From: an uncultured Gellertiella sp.
GTDB lineage: Bacteria > Pseudomonadota > Alphaproteobacteria > Rhizobiales > Rhizobiaceae
Reading direction: 5' to 3'
Assembly: GCF_963457605.1 (NCBI RefSeq)
Contig: NZ_OY735139.1
Span: 3,874,001 to 3,938,000 of the forward strand
Length of the DNA: 64,000 nt
In this document: positions 46,618 to 55,300 of the stretch, piece after piece
Layout of the letters: the number at the start of each line of letters is the position of its first letter
Numbering within the stretch: position 1 is the first letter of the stretch
Program-made: the position numbers and the translations under genes
Notes under the pieces: generated by a model
Database searches by the model: none
What the model saw: only the letters and a program-made list of their open reading frames with translations
Told to the model about the DNA's origin: nothing

Positions 46618-47115
46618 TCAGCCCCGGCTGCCCTTGGCAATCGGTTCCTGATAGGTGAAACCCATGTCCCACGGGAAGTAGATCCAGGTATCCTGGCTGA
46701 CCTCGGTGACAAACGTATGCACCATCGGCACGCCCTTGGGCTTGGCATAGACGCAGGCGAGATGCGCCCGGGGCAGGATGGCGCGGACCTGTTCGGCGGT
46801 CTTGCCGGTGTCGGTGAGGTCGTCGATGATCAGTACCCCTTCGCCGCCATTCTCCATCAGCGACGGGGTAACCCCCTTCAGCACATGCAGTTCGCCCTGC
46901 GAATCATAGTCATGGTAAGAGGCGATGCAGACCGTTTCGATCAGCCGGATATTCAGTTCGCGGGAGATGATCGCCGCCGGCACCAGGCCACCGCGGGTGA
47001 TGCAGACGATGGCTTTGAACTCCTGACCGAGCCCGGCAAGACGCCAGGCAAGCGCCCGGGCATCGCGGTGGAACTGGTCCCAGGAAACGGGAAAGGCTTT
47101 ATCGGGAAGCGACAT
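46618..47115 (-). CDS. gpt: Xanthine phosphoribosyltransferase
   Basis: Salvages xanthine and guanine with PRPP. 165 residues from [22 protein letters not shown], with [17 protein letters not shown] near 42-58 and the PRPP-binding motif [13 protein letters not shown] near 93-105. The ATG at 47115 gives the family length and has AGGGG upstream. Transcribed alone and convergent with the flavin oxidoreductase gene; a GC hairpin (46560-46592) lies between them. Confidence 0.93.
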   Translation of the reverse strand: MSLPDKAFPVSWDQFHRDARALAWRLAGLGQEFKAIVCITRGGLVPAAIISRELNIRLIETVCIASYHDYDSQGELHVLKGVTPSLMENGGEGVLIIDDLTDTGKTAEQVRAILPRAHLACVYAKPKGVPMVHTFVTEVSQDTWIYFPWDMGFTYQEPIAKGSRG

Positions 47116-47214
47116 GGAGGACCCCTGAGATCGACATTTCAACAGAAAGATCGCAAATAGCGGATTTCGGCGGCGCTTGGCAAGAAGGCCGGTGTTGCGC
47201 AGGTGAAATCGATT

Positions 47215-48864
47215 TCAAAGCGATGCGTAGAGGAAACGGCTGAGTTCGCGCGCATCGTCGAAAATCATTGTCGATACCGGCTGGGCCCGGCCGCGCAGCT
47301 GAATGTCCTGATGGCGGGTTGCTTCGACCTTGAGGCCGGCCCCTTCGAGAATTTCGGCGGAAATCGCAAGCTGCGCATCATGTTCCTTGGCCACGCCCTC
47401 AAGCCTGCTGGCGGTGTTGACGGTGTCGCCGACCACGGTCAGTTCCGACGTCTCGCCATAGCCGACCCGACCGATGATGGCGGGGCCGCCATGCATGCCC
47501 ATCGCCACCCGCAATGGTCGCTTCAGCTCGCCCTTGAATGTCTGGTTGAGATCCTCGATCCCTTGCGAAATCCGGACGGCGGCGGTGATCGCCTTGATCG
47601 AGGCGGTGCGGAAGGCGTCATTGAGGCCGAATATGATCAGCGCGCCGTCGCCAATGAACTTGTCGATGACCCCGCCAGATTGCTCCACGGCTTCGCCGAC
47701 CATTTCGAAATAGCGGTTGAGCAGGAACATCGTGTCAAACGGCAGTTTCTCCTCCGACAGGCGGGTGAATTCCCTGAGATCGCAGAACAGGATGGCGAGC
47801 TGCCGCTCGCGGCCACCGGCATTTTCGCGCGCGGCGCTGGCACGGCTGGCATTCGGCGCGGCCCTCAGTACCGGGGAAATCGACAGGTCGCGGTCCGGGC
47901 GGAACTGGCAGGCGAGCCGGACATTGGCGGGCGCGCCGATCCGTTCCAGCGTCGCCTTTTCAAGCGCACTCGGCTCCGGTTGTCCCTCAAGCCCGCCCAT
48001 CACCTTGACGCGGCAGGTGGAACACCGGCCCCGCCCGCCACAGACCGACAGATGCGGGCGGTTGGACAGGCGGCTGGCTTCGAGAATGCTGGTGCCGGCC
48101 TCCACCGATACGATGCCGCCATCGGGATAGGTGATCCGTACCCGGCCACCTCTCGGCACGAGCCGGATCAGCAACACTGCCCCCAGCGACAAAGCGAGGA
48201 AGGCGTAGATCCAGTTCTGGATCTGCAGCAGCACCAGCGGATCGGTCGGCTGGCTCATGAACCAGGCATTGGTGCGGGGCAGATTGTTGCTGCGCAACCC
48301 CTGGGAATAGCCGAGCAGGGAGAGGACCGGCAGCAGGATCGCCACCGTATACAGCGGCAGCCGTGCGGACTTGTACCAGTTGCGATTGCGCATCCAGTAC
48401 CAGAGGCCCAGGCAAAAATGCGTCCAGGCTACCACCAGTGCCACGCTCTGGCGCAGGATCGTCACCCGGCTTTTCGCCATATGGGTGAGAACGGCGGGAT
48501 AGCCCCCATCAAAACCCGACAGGCTGTAGTCGATCCGGGTAAGAACGATATGCACGGCAATCAGAAAGGGCAGGCTGAGGCCAAGCAGCAGCCGCAACAG
48601 TTCGATGGCGGGCATCTTCAGCGTGTGGCGACGATAGAGACTGTCGAGTGCCAGACAGAAATGGGTGAGAATGGCCCCATAAAGAAGGATGGTGCCGGGT
48701 GCCGAGCGCCACATCCCCTCCATGCCTTCGCGCATGGCTTCCATCGCCTCAAGCGATACCAGCCCCAGCGCGTGATTGGTGAAATGCCCAAGGATGAACC
48801 AGCCCATGATCAGGCCGGAGCCGAATTGCAGATTCTTCCGGAGTTTTGCGAAATCAAACGGCAA
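47215..48864 (-). CDS. Membrane adenylate cyclase with diheme-type anchor and ferredoxin domain (CyaC-like)
   Basis: 549 residues in three modules. Residues 1-235 form six hydrophobic helices with histidines H27, H31, H68, H105 and H149, as in the succinate-dehydrogenase-like diheme b anchor. Residues 240-335 are a 2Fe-2S ferredoxin domain with C275, C281, C284 and C319. Residues 350-549 are a class III cyclase: metal aspartates D362 (FCDLREFT) and D406 (FIGDGALI), and K402 suggesting ATP as substrate. I recall CyaC of Sinorhizobium meliloti as a quinone-responsive cyclase with such an anchor. Likely links cAMP to respiratory redox state. Confidence 0.9.
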   Translation of the reverse strand: MPFDFAKLRKNLQFGSGLIMGWFILGHFTNHALGLVSLEAMEAMREGMEGMWRSAPGTILLYGAILTHFCLALDSLYRRHTLKMPAIELLRLLLGLSLPFLIAVHIVLTRIDYSLSGFDGGYPAVLTHMAKSRVTILRQSVALVVAWTHFCLGLWYWMRNRNWYKSARLPLYTVAILLPVLSLLGYSQGLRSNNLPRTNAWFMSQPTDPLVLLQIQNWIYAFLALSLGAVLLIRLVPRGGRVRITYPDGGIVSVEAGTSILEASRLSNRPHLSVCGGRGRCSTCRVKVMGGLEGQPEPSALEKATLERIGAPANVRLACQFRPDRDLSISPVLRAAPNASRASAARENAGGRERQLAILFCDLREFTRLSEEKLPFDTMFLLNRYFEMVGEAVEQSGGVIDKFIGDGALIIFGLNDAFRTASIKAITAAVRISQGIEDLNQTFKGELKRPLRVAMGMHGGPAIIGRVGYGETSELTVVGDTVNTASRLEGVAKEHDAQLAISAEILEGAGLKVEATRHQDIQLRGRAQPVSTMIFDDARELSRFLYASL

Positions 48865-49037
48865 TAGACATCCTCAGGGACACTGGCGAAGCAGGGAGAC
48901 CTGCTTATTTCCCAGTCCTTGAGTGGTGGCAACACCAATTTGTGTGAACGGACCGTGATGTCGTGAAATCGCCCTGGCAACCGGCAGGGTGCGGCAGCTT
49001 CTTGCGCCGCCGCAACCCTGTTGACCGGGTTCTGGCC

Positions 49038-49877
49038 TCAGCGCGACATCAGCGTCAGGGCCGTCATCGAATCGAGCACGGTGCGGGTCACGCCGCCAAA
49101 CACCAGCTCCCGCAGCCGGCTCTTGCCGAAGGCACCGATCACCAGCAGGTCGATGGAACTCTCGGCCAGCCGGTTTTCCAGAACGGTACCGGCGGAAAGG
49201 CCTTCGCTGGCCACCGAGACCACTTCGGCGCGCACGCCGTGGCGGGCAAGGGTTGCCGCGATTTCGGCTCCGGCCAGTTCGGGATTTTGCGCGGGCGAAT
49301 CCTCGGGATCGATGGTGAAGACCTCGACGACAGACGCTTCTTTCAGGAAGGGCATGGCGTCGAACACGGCACGGGTCGCCTGCCGTGTGCCATTCCAGCC
49401 GATCAGCACGCGGCGGACCGGTTTGGCTTGCGTAAACACATAGGGCACCAGCAAGACCGGACGTCCGCTTTCAAACAGGAACTGTTCGATTTCCGTATCG
49501 TCGCTGGCATAGGACGGATCGGACTGGGCGGTGATGATCAGATCGGCGCAATGCAGGGTTTCCGAACTGTTGCCGGAACCATAGCCGGACATGGAGACGA
49601 AATTGCGCCATTCGCCGGAGATCGCCTCGCGGCGGCAGGTCTCCTCGAAGATCGCCTTCAGTTCTTCGCTCTGCTCGCGGGCCGCATCCTGCAAGATCTG
49701 GATGCCGGCAGGATCGGGCATCGCCATCGGTGCCGACAGCATCGCGACCGAAATCTGCTCGACATGCAGACCGATCAGATGGGCCTGGTGATGACGGGCA
49801 ATATCGATTGCGCAGTTCAGTACATGCGGTGCGTTCCTGGCATTGGTGAGAACGCAGACAATCGTTTTGTAAGCCAT
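49038..49877 (-). CDS. Universal stress protein, tandem UspA domains
   Basis: 279 residues with two Usp domains (about 1-145 and 150-279). The second has the nucleotide-binding pattern GAFGKSRLRELVFGGVTRTVL near residues 250-270 (read in parts), so it may bind ATP; the first lacks a clear version. ATG at 49877 has GAGGAG 6 nt upstream. Located upstream of the cyclase gene on the same strand, 173 bp away, possibly separate. Confidence 0.9.
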   Translation of the reverse strand: MAYKTIVCVLTNARNAPHVLNCAIDIARHHQAHLIGLHVEQISVAMLSAPMAMPDPAGIQILQDAAREQSEELKAIFEETCRREAISGEWRNFVSMSGYGSGNSSETLHCADLIITAQSDPSYASDDTEIEQFLFESGRPVLLVPYVFTQAKPVRRVLIGWNGTRQATRAVFDAMPFLKEASVVEVFTIDPEDSPAQNPELAGAEIAATLARHGVRAEVVSVASEGLSAGTVLENRLAESSIDLLVIGAFGKSRLRELVFGGVTRTVLDSMTALTLMSR

Positions 49878-50081
49878 GGTGGACTCCTCATCATCTCGGG
49901 GCTGCAACAGTCCGCCACGCTGGCGGTAGACGTGTAACGCGCAGCGCAGGGTTCGGTTTCCAAACGAAGCGGAACATTCAGCGCTTTGTTGTCGGGAGCA
50001 GCATAGGCCTCGGCTGACCCCGGCCTTTGATTTCAATCAAGGCCGGGCGCTTTTCATGAAAAGGAGGGGGCGGGAGCGGTT

Positions 50082-50861
50082 TCAGGCGTCCATTACCGGG
50101 GCCGGGGCCTGTTTTTCGGCGCGAATGCGGGCAATCATATCCTCGACCGCAGCGGCGGCGGCAATGCAATCGGCCTCGGACCGGGCGCGTATGACGATTT
50201 CCGTCGAGAAACTGCGGCCGTGATATCGGGGATAGGAGCCTATCGCCGTTTCCTTATGGGCGGCCTGCACCGCGCCGAGCGCGGTGCCGATGTCGCCTTC
50301 ACCAAACGGACTTGCGACGCTGCGCGAATGCATGGTGGCCCCGCTGCGAAGGGTCGGCACCACCGCTTCCACCATCGCCACGAACACCTGCGGCACGCCG
50401 GCCATCACATGCACATTGCCGACGATGAAGCCGGGTGCCGTCGATACCGGGTTGGGAATATGCCGGGCACCGCGCGGCATCCGTGCCATCCGCTGTCGGG
50501 CTTCGGTGAATGCGATGCCGCGCCCGGCATACATGTCGCCAAGCAGTTTCAGCGCCGCCGCATCATGTTCGCAGGGCAGCCCGAAGGCTTTCGAGATCGC
50601 ATCGGCGGTGATGTCGTCATGGGTCGGGCCGATGCCGCCTGACGTGAACAGATAATCATGGCGACTGCGCAGGGTATTGACCGCCTCGATGATTGCCTCC
50701 TCGTCGTCGGCAACGATGCGGACTTCCTTGAGATCGATGCCGCTTGCCGTGAGAACACTGGCGAGATGGCCGATATTGCTGTCGCGGGTGCGACCGGAGA
50801 GAAGCTCGTCGCCGATGGCGACAATGGCAGCGGTGACGATGGCGGGAGAAGCGGAGGACAT
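50082..50861 (-). CDS. CinA-type MoCF-domain (molybdopterin-binding-like) protein
   Basis: 259 residues. The N-terminal 170 residues are a MoaB/Mog-like fold: AIGDELLSGRTRDSN near 16-30 and LFTSGGIGPTHDDIT near 72-86. It lacks the C-terminal PncC-type deamidase domain of full-length CinA, as in many alphaproteobacterial relatives. The fold is secure; substrate is not. A repeat cluster begins 40 bp upstream of the start. Confidence 0.88.
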   Translation of the reverse strand: MSSASPAIVTAAIVAIGDELLSGRTRDSNIGHLASVLTASGIDLKEVRIVADDEEAIIEAVNTLRSRHDYLFTSGGIGPTHDDITADAISKAFGLPCEHDAAALKLLGDMYAGRGIAFTEARQRMARMPRGARHIPNPVSTAPGFIVGNVHVMAGVPQVFVAMVEAVVPTLRSGATMHSRSVASPFGEGDIGTALGAVQAAHKETAIGSYPRYHGRSFSTEIVIRARSEADCIAAAAAVEDMIARIRAEKQAPAPVMDA

Positions 50862-50900
50862 GGATGCGGTTTCCTGTGGACGGATGTCTGGCTGGAAATC

Positions 50901-51003
50901 TAGAGTTTGTCAGGGAAAAGTGGAATCCGGTTTTCCCGAAAAGACAAACGAAAACAAAGAGAATTAGAGTCTGTCTGGTTCAATGTGAACCAGACAGACT
51001 CTA
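50901..51003. repeat. Type A repeat plus 39-bp type P palindrome
   Basis: 50901-50964 is a type A unit without the nested GCTCAAAC palindrome; 50965-51003 is a perfect palindrome with arms TAGAGTCTGTCTGGTTCA. They are joined at TAG. Confidence 0.9.
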
Positions 51004-51222
51004 GCGTCAATGCCGGTGTTTGCAATGCACAATCCGGTTCGAGCCCGCTGTCGCTTGCACGGCATGGCGGGTGGCAAGGCGTCTGGCGCTGAACAGTGCG
51101 TCTCAGGTGGAACCCCTTATCCCTCCAGCCGCGCTGCCCTAGATGTGGTGCGAGACCGGTCGCACAGTCCTTTTGCAGGAGGTGCCGACGGACAGTTTCA
51201 GCAACAGGCAAGGAGCCTCATC

Positions 51223-51822
51223 GTGGCAAAAATTCTCGTTCTCTATCATTCGGTCTACGGCCATATCGAAACCATGGCCCATGCGGTTGCCGAAGGTGCC
51301 CGCGCTGCCGGTGCCGAGGTTGACGTCAAGCGTGTTCCCGAAACGGTTCCGGATGATGTGGCGCGCGCCGCGCATTTCAAGATGGATCAGGCAGCCCCCG
51401 TTGCCGCACCGGACGATCTTGCCAATTACGACGCGATCATCTTTGGTGCCGGCACCCGCTTCGGCACGGTGGCCTCGCAGATGCGCGCCTTCATCGACCA
51501 GACCGGCGGCCTCTGGGCCAAGGGTGCGCTGGTCGGCAAGGTCGGCTCGGTCTTCACGTCATCGGCCACCCAGCATGGTGGTCAGGAAAGCACCATCCTC
51601 GGCTTCCTGCCGACGTTGCTCCACCACGGGATGGTTGTTGTCGGCCTGCCCTATGCTTTCCAGGGCCAGATGACCTTGACTGAAATCACCGGCGGCTCGC
51701 CCTATGGTGCCTCGACCATCACCGGCGGCGACGGCTCGCGCATGCCGTCTGCCAACGAGCTGGACGCGGCCCGCTTCCAGGGCGAACATGTGGCCAAGGT
51801 CACCGCCAAGGTCACCGCCTAA
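51223..51822 (+). CDS. wrbA: NAD(P)H:quinone oxidoreductase, type IV
   Basis: FMN-dependent two-electron quinone reductase of the flavodoxin fold. 199 residues, [20 protein letters not shown] at the FMN loop, [21 protein letters not shown] and [14 protein letters not shown] regions. The start is GTG with AAGGAG 8 nt upstream; longer readings run into the repeat upstream and are rejected. Confidence 0.95.
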   Translation: MAKILVLYHSVYGHIETMAHAVAEGARAAGAEVDVKRVPETVPDDVARAAHFKMDQAAPVAAPDDLANYDAIIFGAGTRFGTVASQMRAFIDQTGGLWAKGALVGKVGSVFTSSATQHGGQESTILGFLPTLLHHGMVVVGLPYAFQGQMTLTEITGGSPYGASTITGGDGSRMPSANELDAARFQGEHVAKVTAKVTA

Positions 51823-51848
51823 AACGGACTGTCGAAGGTCCATTTCCA

Positions 51849-51881
51849 GGGCGCGCTCCGGTTTCCGGGGCGCGCCATTTT
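51849..51881 (+). terminator. Terminator after wrbA
   Basis: GGCGCGC / GCGCGCC with an inner TCCGG / CCGG(G) pairing, followed by ATTTTC, 27 nt after the stop. Confidence 0.65.
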
Positions 51882-51978
51882 CATGGGCAGTTGACCGGAC
51901 GCCAGAAATTCGTCCATTTTAGAACAGTTCAGCGTCTGAAGTCATTTTGACAGTACCGGACGCCATGGGAGAAATTTG

Positions 51979-52611
51979 ATGTCGTTTACACTTTATGCCA
52001 GCACCGGATCCGGTTCTGTTGCCTGCGAAGCCGTGCTTGCCCTGTCCGGACTGGACTACACGCGCCAGGATGTGGTGCTGTTTGCCGATAGCGGGCCGGA
52101 CCCGGTGCTGATCTCGGTCAATCCGCTCGGCCAGGTGCCGGTGCTGAAACTGCCAAATGGCGATGTCATGACGGAATCCTCGGCAATTCTGCTCTATCTC
52201 GCCGATCTCGTGCCAAAGGCCGGTCTGGCACCGGCAGTCGACAGCCCCTTGCGTCCCCGCTACCTGCGCTGGATGGCCTTCCTCGCCTCCGCAGTCTACC
52301 CGACCTCGCTCAACAAGTTCTATCCGGGCCGCTACACGACCGACCCCGATGGTGGCGAGGCCGTGCGCAGCGCTGCCGTGGCGCGACTGACCCGGGAATT
52401 TGCGGTGCTGGCGACCAATCTCAACAATGGTCCCTTCATTCTGGGCGAAACCATGAGCGCCGTCGACATCTATGCCACGATGCTGATGAGCTGGGAGGAA
52501 AATCTCGAAGGTTTCCGTGAGGTGTTTCCGGGACTGGGCGTGCTGATCGACCACGTCACCAGTCATCCGGTGATTCGCCCGATCTGGCAGCGCAATCAGT
52601 TGCTGGCGTAA
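51979..52611 (+). CDS. Glutathione S-transferase family protein
   Basis: 210 residues: N-terminal thioredoxin-like domain with NPLGQVPVLKLPNGDVMTESSAI (about 48-70, read in parts), the usual cis-proline and ESSAI glutathione contact, and an all-helical C-terminal domain. Serine near residues 7-11 may be catalytic. ATG at 51979 has GGGAGA upstream; a TTG three bases earlier is not needed. Confidence 0.93.
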   Translation: MSFTLYASTGSGSVACEAVLALSGLDYTRQDVVLFADSGPDPVLISVNPLGQVPVLKLPNGDVMTESSAILLYLADLVPKAGLAPAVDSPLRPRYLRWMAFLASAVYPTSLNKFYPGRYTTDPDGGEAVRSAAVARLTREFAVLATNLNNGPFILGETMSAVDIYATMLMSWEENLEGFREVFPGLGVLIDHVTSHPVIRPIWQRNQLLA

Positions 52612-52650
52612 AGTTTGTCCGGTTCAATCAATGTGAACCGGACAGCACCC
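52612..52650. repeat. Degenerate type P palindrome
   Basis: GTTTGTCCGGTTCA and TGAACCGGAC arms around an AATCAA-containing centre, immediately after the GST stop codon. A diverged member of the type P family. Confidence 0.7.
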
Positions 52651-52700
52651 AGAGGCTTGCCCGGATGGGCGATCAGATCGTCTGCGGGATATCGAACAGT

Positions 52701-52740
52701 AAAAAACCCGATGCCTTCTCACAGGCATCGGGTTTTCTTT
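52701..52740. terminator. Bidirectional terminator between the GST and Tyr/Pro-rich genes
   Basis: AAAACCCGATGCCT / AGGCATCGGGTTTT with a 6-nt loop, A run before and CTTTTTTT after. It serves two convergent genes. Confidence 0.92.
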
Positions 52741-52766
52741 TTTTGTCGATCGCGCAGGGGTGCAGC

Positions 52767-52904
52767 TTACTGCGAGCAATCCTGGCCATCCGCGCAGCCG
52801 TCGGACGAGGGGGCCTCCTCCGCCGGGGCTTCTTCTGCCGGGGCTGGCTCCTCGGCCTGTGGCTCCTCGGCAGGGGCCGGCTCTTCAGCCTGTGGCTCCT
52901 CGGC
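52767..52904 (-). pseudogene. Out-of-frame 3' end of the Tyr/Pro-rich gene
   Basis: Reading on from the G9 tract in the next frame gives PPAEEPQAEEPAPAEE.. and then APSSDGCADGQDCSQ and TAA, clearly the same repeat and a plausible native C-terminus with two cysteines. It lies 27 nt before the bidirectional terminator. Confidence 0.75.
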
Positions 52905-53420
52905 GGGGGGGGGCTGGCTCCTCGGCCTGTGGCTCCTCGGCAGGGGCCGGCTCTTCAGCCTGCGGCTCCTCGGCAGGGGCCGGCTCTTCAGCCTGCGGTT
53001 CCTCGGCAGGGGCCGGCTCTTCAGCCTGCGGCTCCTCGGCAGGGGCCGGCTCTTCAGCCTGCGGTTCCTCGGCAGGGGCCGGCTCTTCAGCCTGCGGTTC
53101 CTCGGCAGGGGCCGGCTCTTCAGCCTGTGGCTCCTCGGCAGGGGCCGGCTGGTCGGCCTGCGGCTCTTCCGCCGGGGCCGGCTCTTCAGCCTGTGGCTCC
53201 TCGGCAGGGGCCGGTTCGGCCTGCGGCTCCTCGGCAGGGGCCGGCTGGTCTGCCTGCGGTTCCTCGGCGGGTGCCGGTTCGGCCTGTGGCTCTTCGGCAG
53301 GAGCCGGCTGGTCTGCCTGCGGCTCTTCCGCCGGGGCGGGTTGTTCCGCCGGGGCGGGTTGTTCCGCCGGGGCGGGTTGTTCCGCCGGGGCTGGCTCTTC
53401 CGCCGGGGCTGGCTGTTCCG
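52800..53420 (-). repeat. 33-bp coding tandem repeat (Pro/Glu/Ala-rich)
   Basis: Units of 33 bp encode PAEEPQAEEPA, with variants PAEEPQADQPA and shorter PAEQPA units. The high identity between units makes copy number changes likely. The repeat creates long open frames on the plus strand that I do not take as genes. Confidence 0.9.
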
Positions 53421-54684
53421 CCGCAGCCGGCTGGTCGGGCTGGGCTTCGGGGGCCGGAGTGCTGGCGTCATCGGCGGCGGGGGCGGCCTGGGTGTCGGCC
53501 ACCGGTTCGGCAACTGCGGGCTCTACTGCCGTTGTATCTTCCGGAAGAGTGGCTGCTTCCGCGACAGGGGGTGTTTCGATGAAACTGTCGGCCGCAACCT
53601 TGTCATCGACCACCTCGACATTGTCCACCGTCGGATTCGGCACGTCCGCCACGCTCCTGACCTCAGCCGCCTGGGTTTCGATCTGCGTATTGGCCGTATT
53701 GATCTGGGTGATTTCCTGCGTGTTGACGATCGTCGTCTGGGTGACGCTTTCATAATGCTCGTAGGAAGACGCGTAACTATTTTCAAAACGCTGGTATTCC
53801 CGTCCATTCATGCCGAAATCGTAGGAATCGGCGACGACGACGGGTGTGTCGTAATAGGACCAGGAATAGGAATTATAATAGCTGGAATATTCGACATAGG
53901 AATAACGGACCTCTGCCGAGAAATAGGAATAGGATTCCTGATAATAGACCACGTCGGCGGGATGATAGACGACCACATAGTCATAGTAGCCGGAATAGAT
54001 GCCGAGCGCTTCCGACAACAGGATTGTCGCCAGCCACTGGTTGTTCAGCGAGCGGTTGGCCGCTTCGGCGCGGTCAAGGCGGCGCTGCATTTCGGCAAAT
54101 TCGTAGCGCGCACGCGGATCGCTGCCGCGCCGCTTCGAAATCGTTGCCAGCTGCTTGCGCATGCCGCTGATGCGGCGGGCATTGGCGACAGCCTTTGACT
54201 TGCTTGCCCCGGTCTTGCTGCCGGGCGAGCGCTTCAGGTAATCACGCCACAGGCTTTGCAGGGATGAAACGCCAATGGCCACTTCCTTTGCCCTTATGCC
54301 GGAAAGGCGAAAGGCATTGTCGAGGCGCGCGATGGCGGCAGAGGCTTTTGGAAGCGCCGACGCGAGCGCCTTGTTGTTCTTTGCCGCCGCCGCGGCCTTG
54401 ACCGCCCTCAAGGCTTTGGAACTGTCAATCAGCGCCTTGACCAGCGGTGCCGAGCGGACGCGCTCCTTGGCCGGTCGTGCCTTCAGGCGCTGGGAGATCA
54501 GCACCAGGGACTGTTCCATCTTGATCATCATCTGCGCGGCCGACAATTTCGCCGGTGTCGCGGCAGCGGCCTCCGACAGGGGCAGGCCTTCGAAATGGCT
54601 CCTGAAGGTCAGCGGTGACAGGGCCAGCGAAGCGCTGAGGGCAACGGACGACAGGAGCCGCAGAATGCGGGGAGGAGCGCGCAC
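52885..54684 (-). CDS. Exported Tyr-rich protein with Pro/Glu/Ala repeats, frameshifted at a G9 tract
   Basis: I do not recognise the family. The product has a signal-like N-terminus, a helical Lys/Ala-rich domain (to about 230), a tyrosine-rich stretch of about 65 residues, then a long PAEEPQAEEPA repeat tail of about 200 residues. The GTG at 54684 is preferred (AAAGGA 9 nt upstream); an ATG at 54702 is the alternative. A run of nine G (52905-52913) shifts the frame and ends the protein at 52885. With eight G the frame would continue to a TAA at 52767-52769, adding a tail ending CADGQDCSQ. Either a sequence error, a recent break, or phase variation. Confidence 0.75.
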   Translation of the reverse strand: MRAPPRILRLLSSVALSASLALSPLTFRSHFEGLPLSEAAAATPAKLSAAQMMIKMEQSLVLISQRLKARPAKERVRSAPLVKALIDSSKALRAVKAAAAAKNNKALASALPKASAAIARLDNAFRLSGIRAKEVAIGVSSLQSLWRDYLKRSPGSKTGASKSKAVANARRISGMRKQLATISKRRGSDPRARYEFAEMQRRLDRAEAANRSLNNQWLATILLSEALGIYSGYYDYVVVYHPADVVYYQESYSYFSAEVRYSYVEYSSYYNSYSWSYYDTPVVVADSYDFGMNGREYQRFENSYASSYEHYESVTQTTIVNTQEITQINTANTQIETQAAEVRSVADVPNPTVDNVEVVDDKVAADSFIETPPVAEAATLPEDTTAVEPAVAEPVADTQAAPAADDASTPAPEAQPDQPAAAEQPAPAEEPAPAEQPAPAEQPAPAEQPAPAEEPQADQPAPAEEPQAEPAPAEEPQADQPAPAEEPQAEPAPAEEPQAEEPAPAEEPQADQPAPAEEPQAEEPAPAEEPQAEEPAPAEEPQAEEPAPAEEPQAEEPAPAEEPQAEEPAPAEEPQAEEPAPAEEPQAEEPAPPRRGATG

Positions 54685-54991
54685 GTAATTTTGTCCTTTC
54701 ATGTGAGACAATGTTGCAGCGGAGCGGATGACCTGTTCACGAAGCCGGATGCCTGGCTGACATCACGGGTTTTCCTGACCATCGCACGCGTTCCGATGTG
54801 TCCTATTGCGCGCCACGCTAGCGCAGCCAGGAATTTACCGCAAATTGCTTGTGCCTTTCCCGTCACCCAATTTTGGTTATTCTGAATGAATTCAGAGAAA
54901 TTTGTCCTGGCGCTGTCGTCACGGCACCCTTGTCGGTCACGTTCAGAGCGGTGGCCTCTGACGGTGGCGCCATATCCAGACTCAAATAATC

Positions 54992-55077
54992 TGGTGCGGA
55001 CGACGGGGGTCGAACCCGTAAAGCCATAGGCCGAGGGATTTTAAGTCCCTTGCGTCTACCAGTTTCGCCACGTCCGC
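54992..55077 (-). tRNA. tRNA-Leu (anticodon TAA)
   Basis: Minus strand: acceptor GCGGACG pairs with CGTCCGC (55071-55077 and 54996-55002). The anticodon stem is AGGGA / TCCCT around CTTAAAA, so the anticodon is TAA. It has a long variable arm, and the T arm with GGTTCGA follows. The 3' CCA is encoded (54992-54994). About 86 nt including CCA, normal for a class II tRNA. Confidence 0.97.
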
Positions 55078-55300
55078 ATGGCTGTCTTTTCGATTGCCGC
55101 GCGGGTCACGTCAAGAGGCGTTTTGAGATGGGGGGGGGGGAAGCACCCGGGAGAAAGACCGAATGTCGCGGCAAGCTGTCCGGCCCGGCAATCCGCAAGC
55201 TCGCTTGCCGCAGGCAGGGGCCGGGATTAATACCAGGGTTCCCATCCGTGATCCTTGGTATAAGGATTGTCGTGCCCGTCTCTCCAGCCTCAGGCCTCCC

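Noticed and set aside
50677-50967. Plus-strand frame ending PEKTNENKEN opposite the CinA-type gene
   Set aside because: It is the antisense of a certain gene and merely runs into the same repeat that ends the AsnC regulator.
52615-54198. Plus-strand frames of 305-527 codons over the Pro/Glu repeats (Leu/Gly/Arg or Ala/Gly/Ser repeats)
   Set aside because: A 33-bp repeat without stops is open in several frames; the minus-strand reading alone has a signal peptide, ribosome binding site and terminator.
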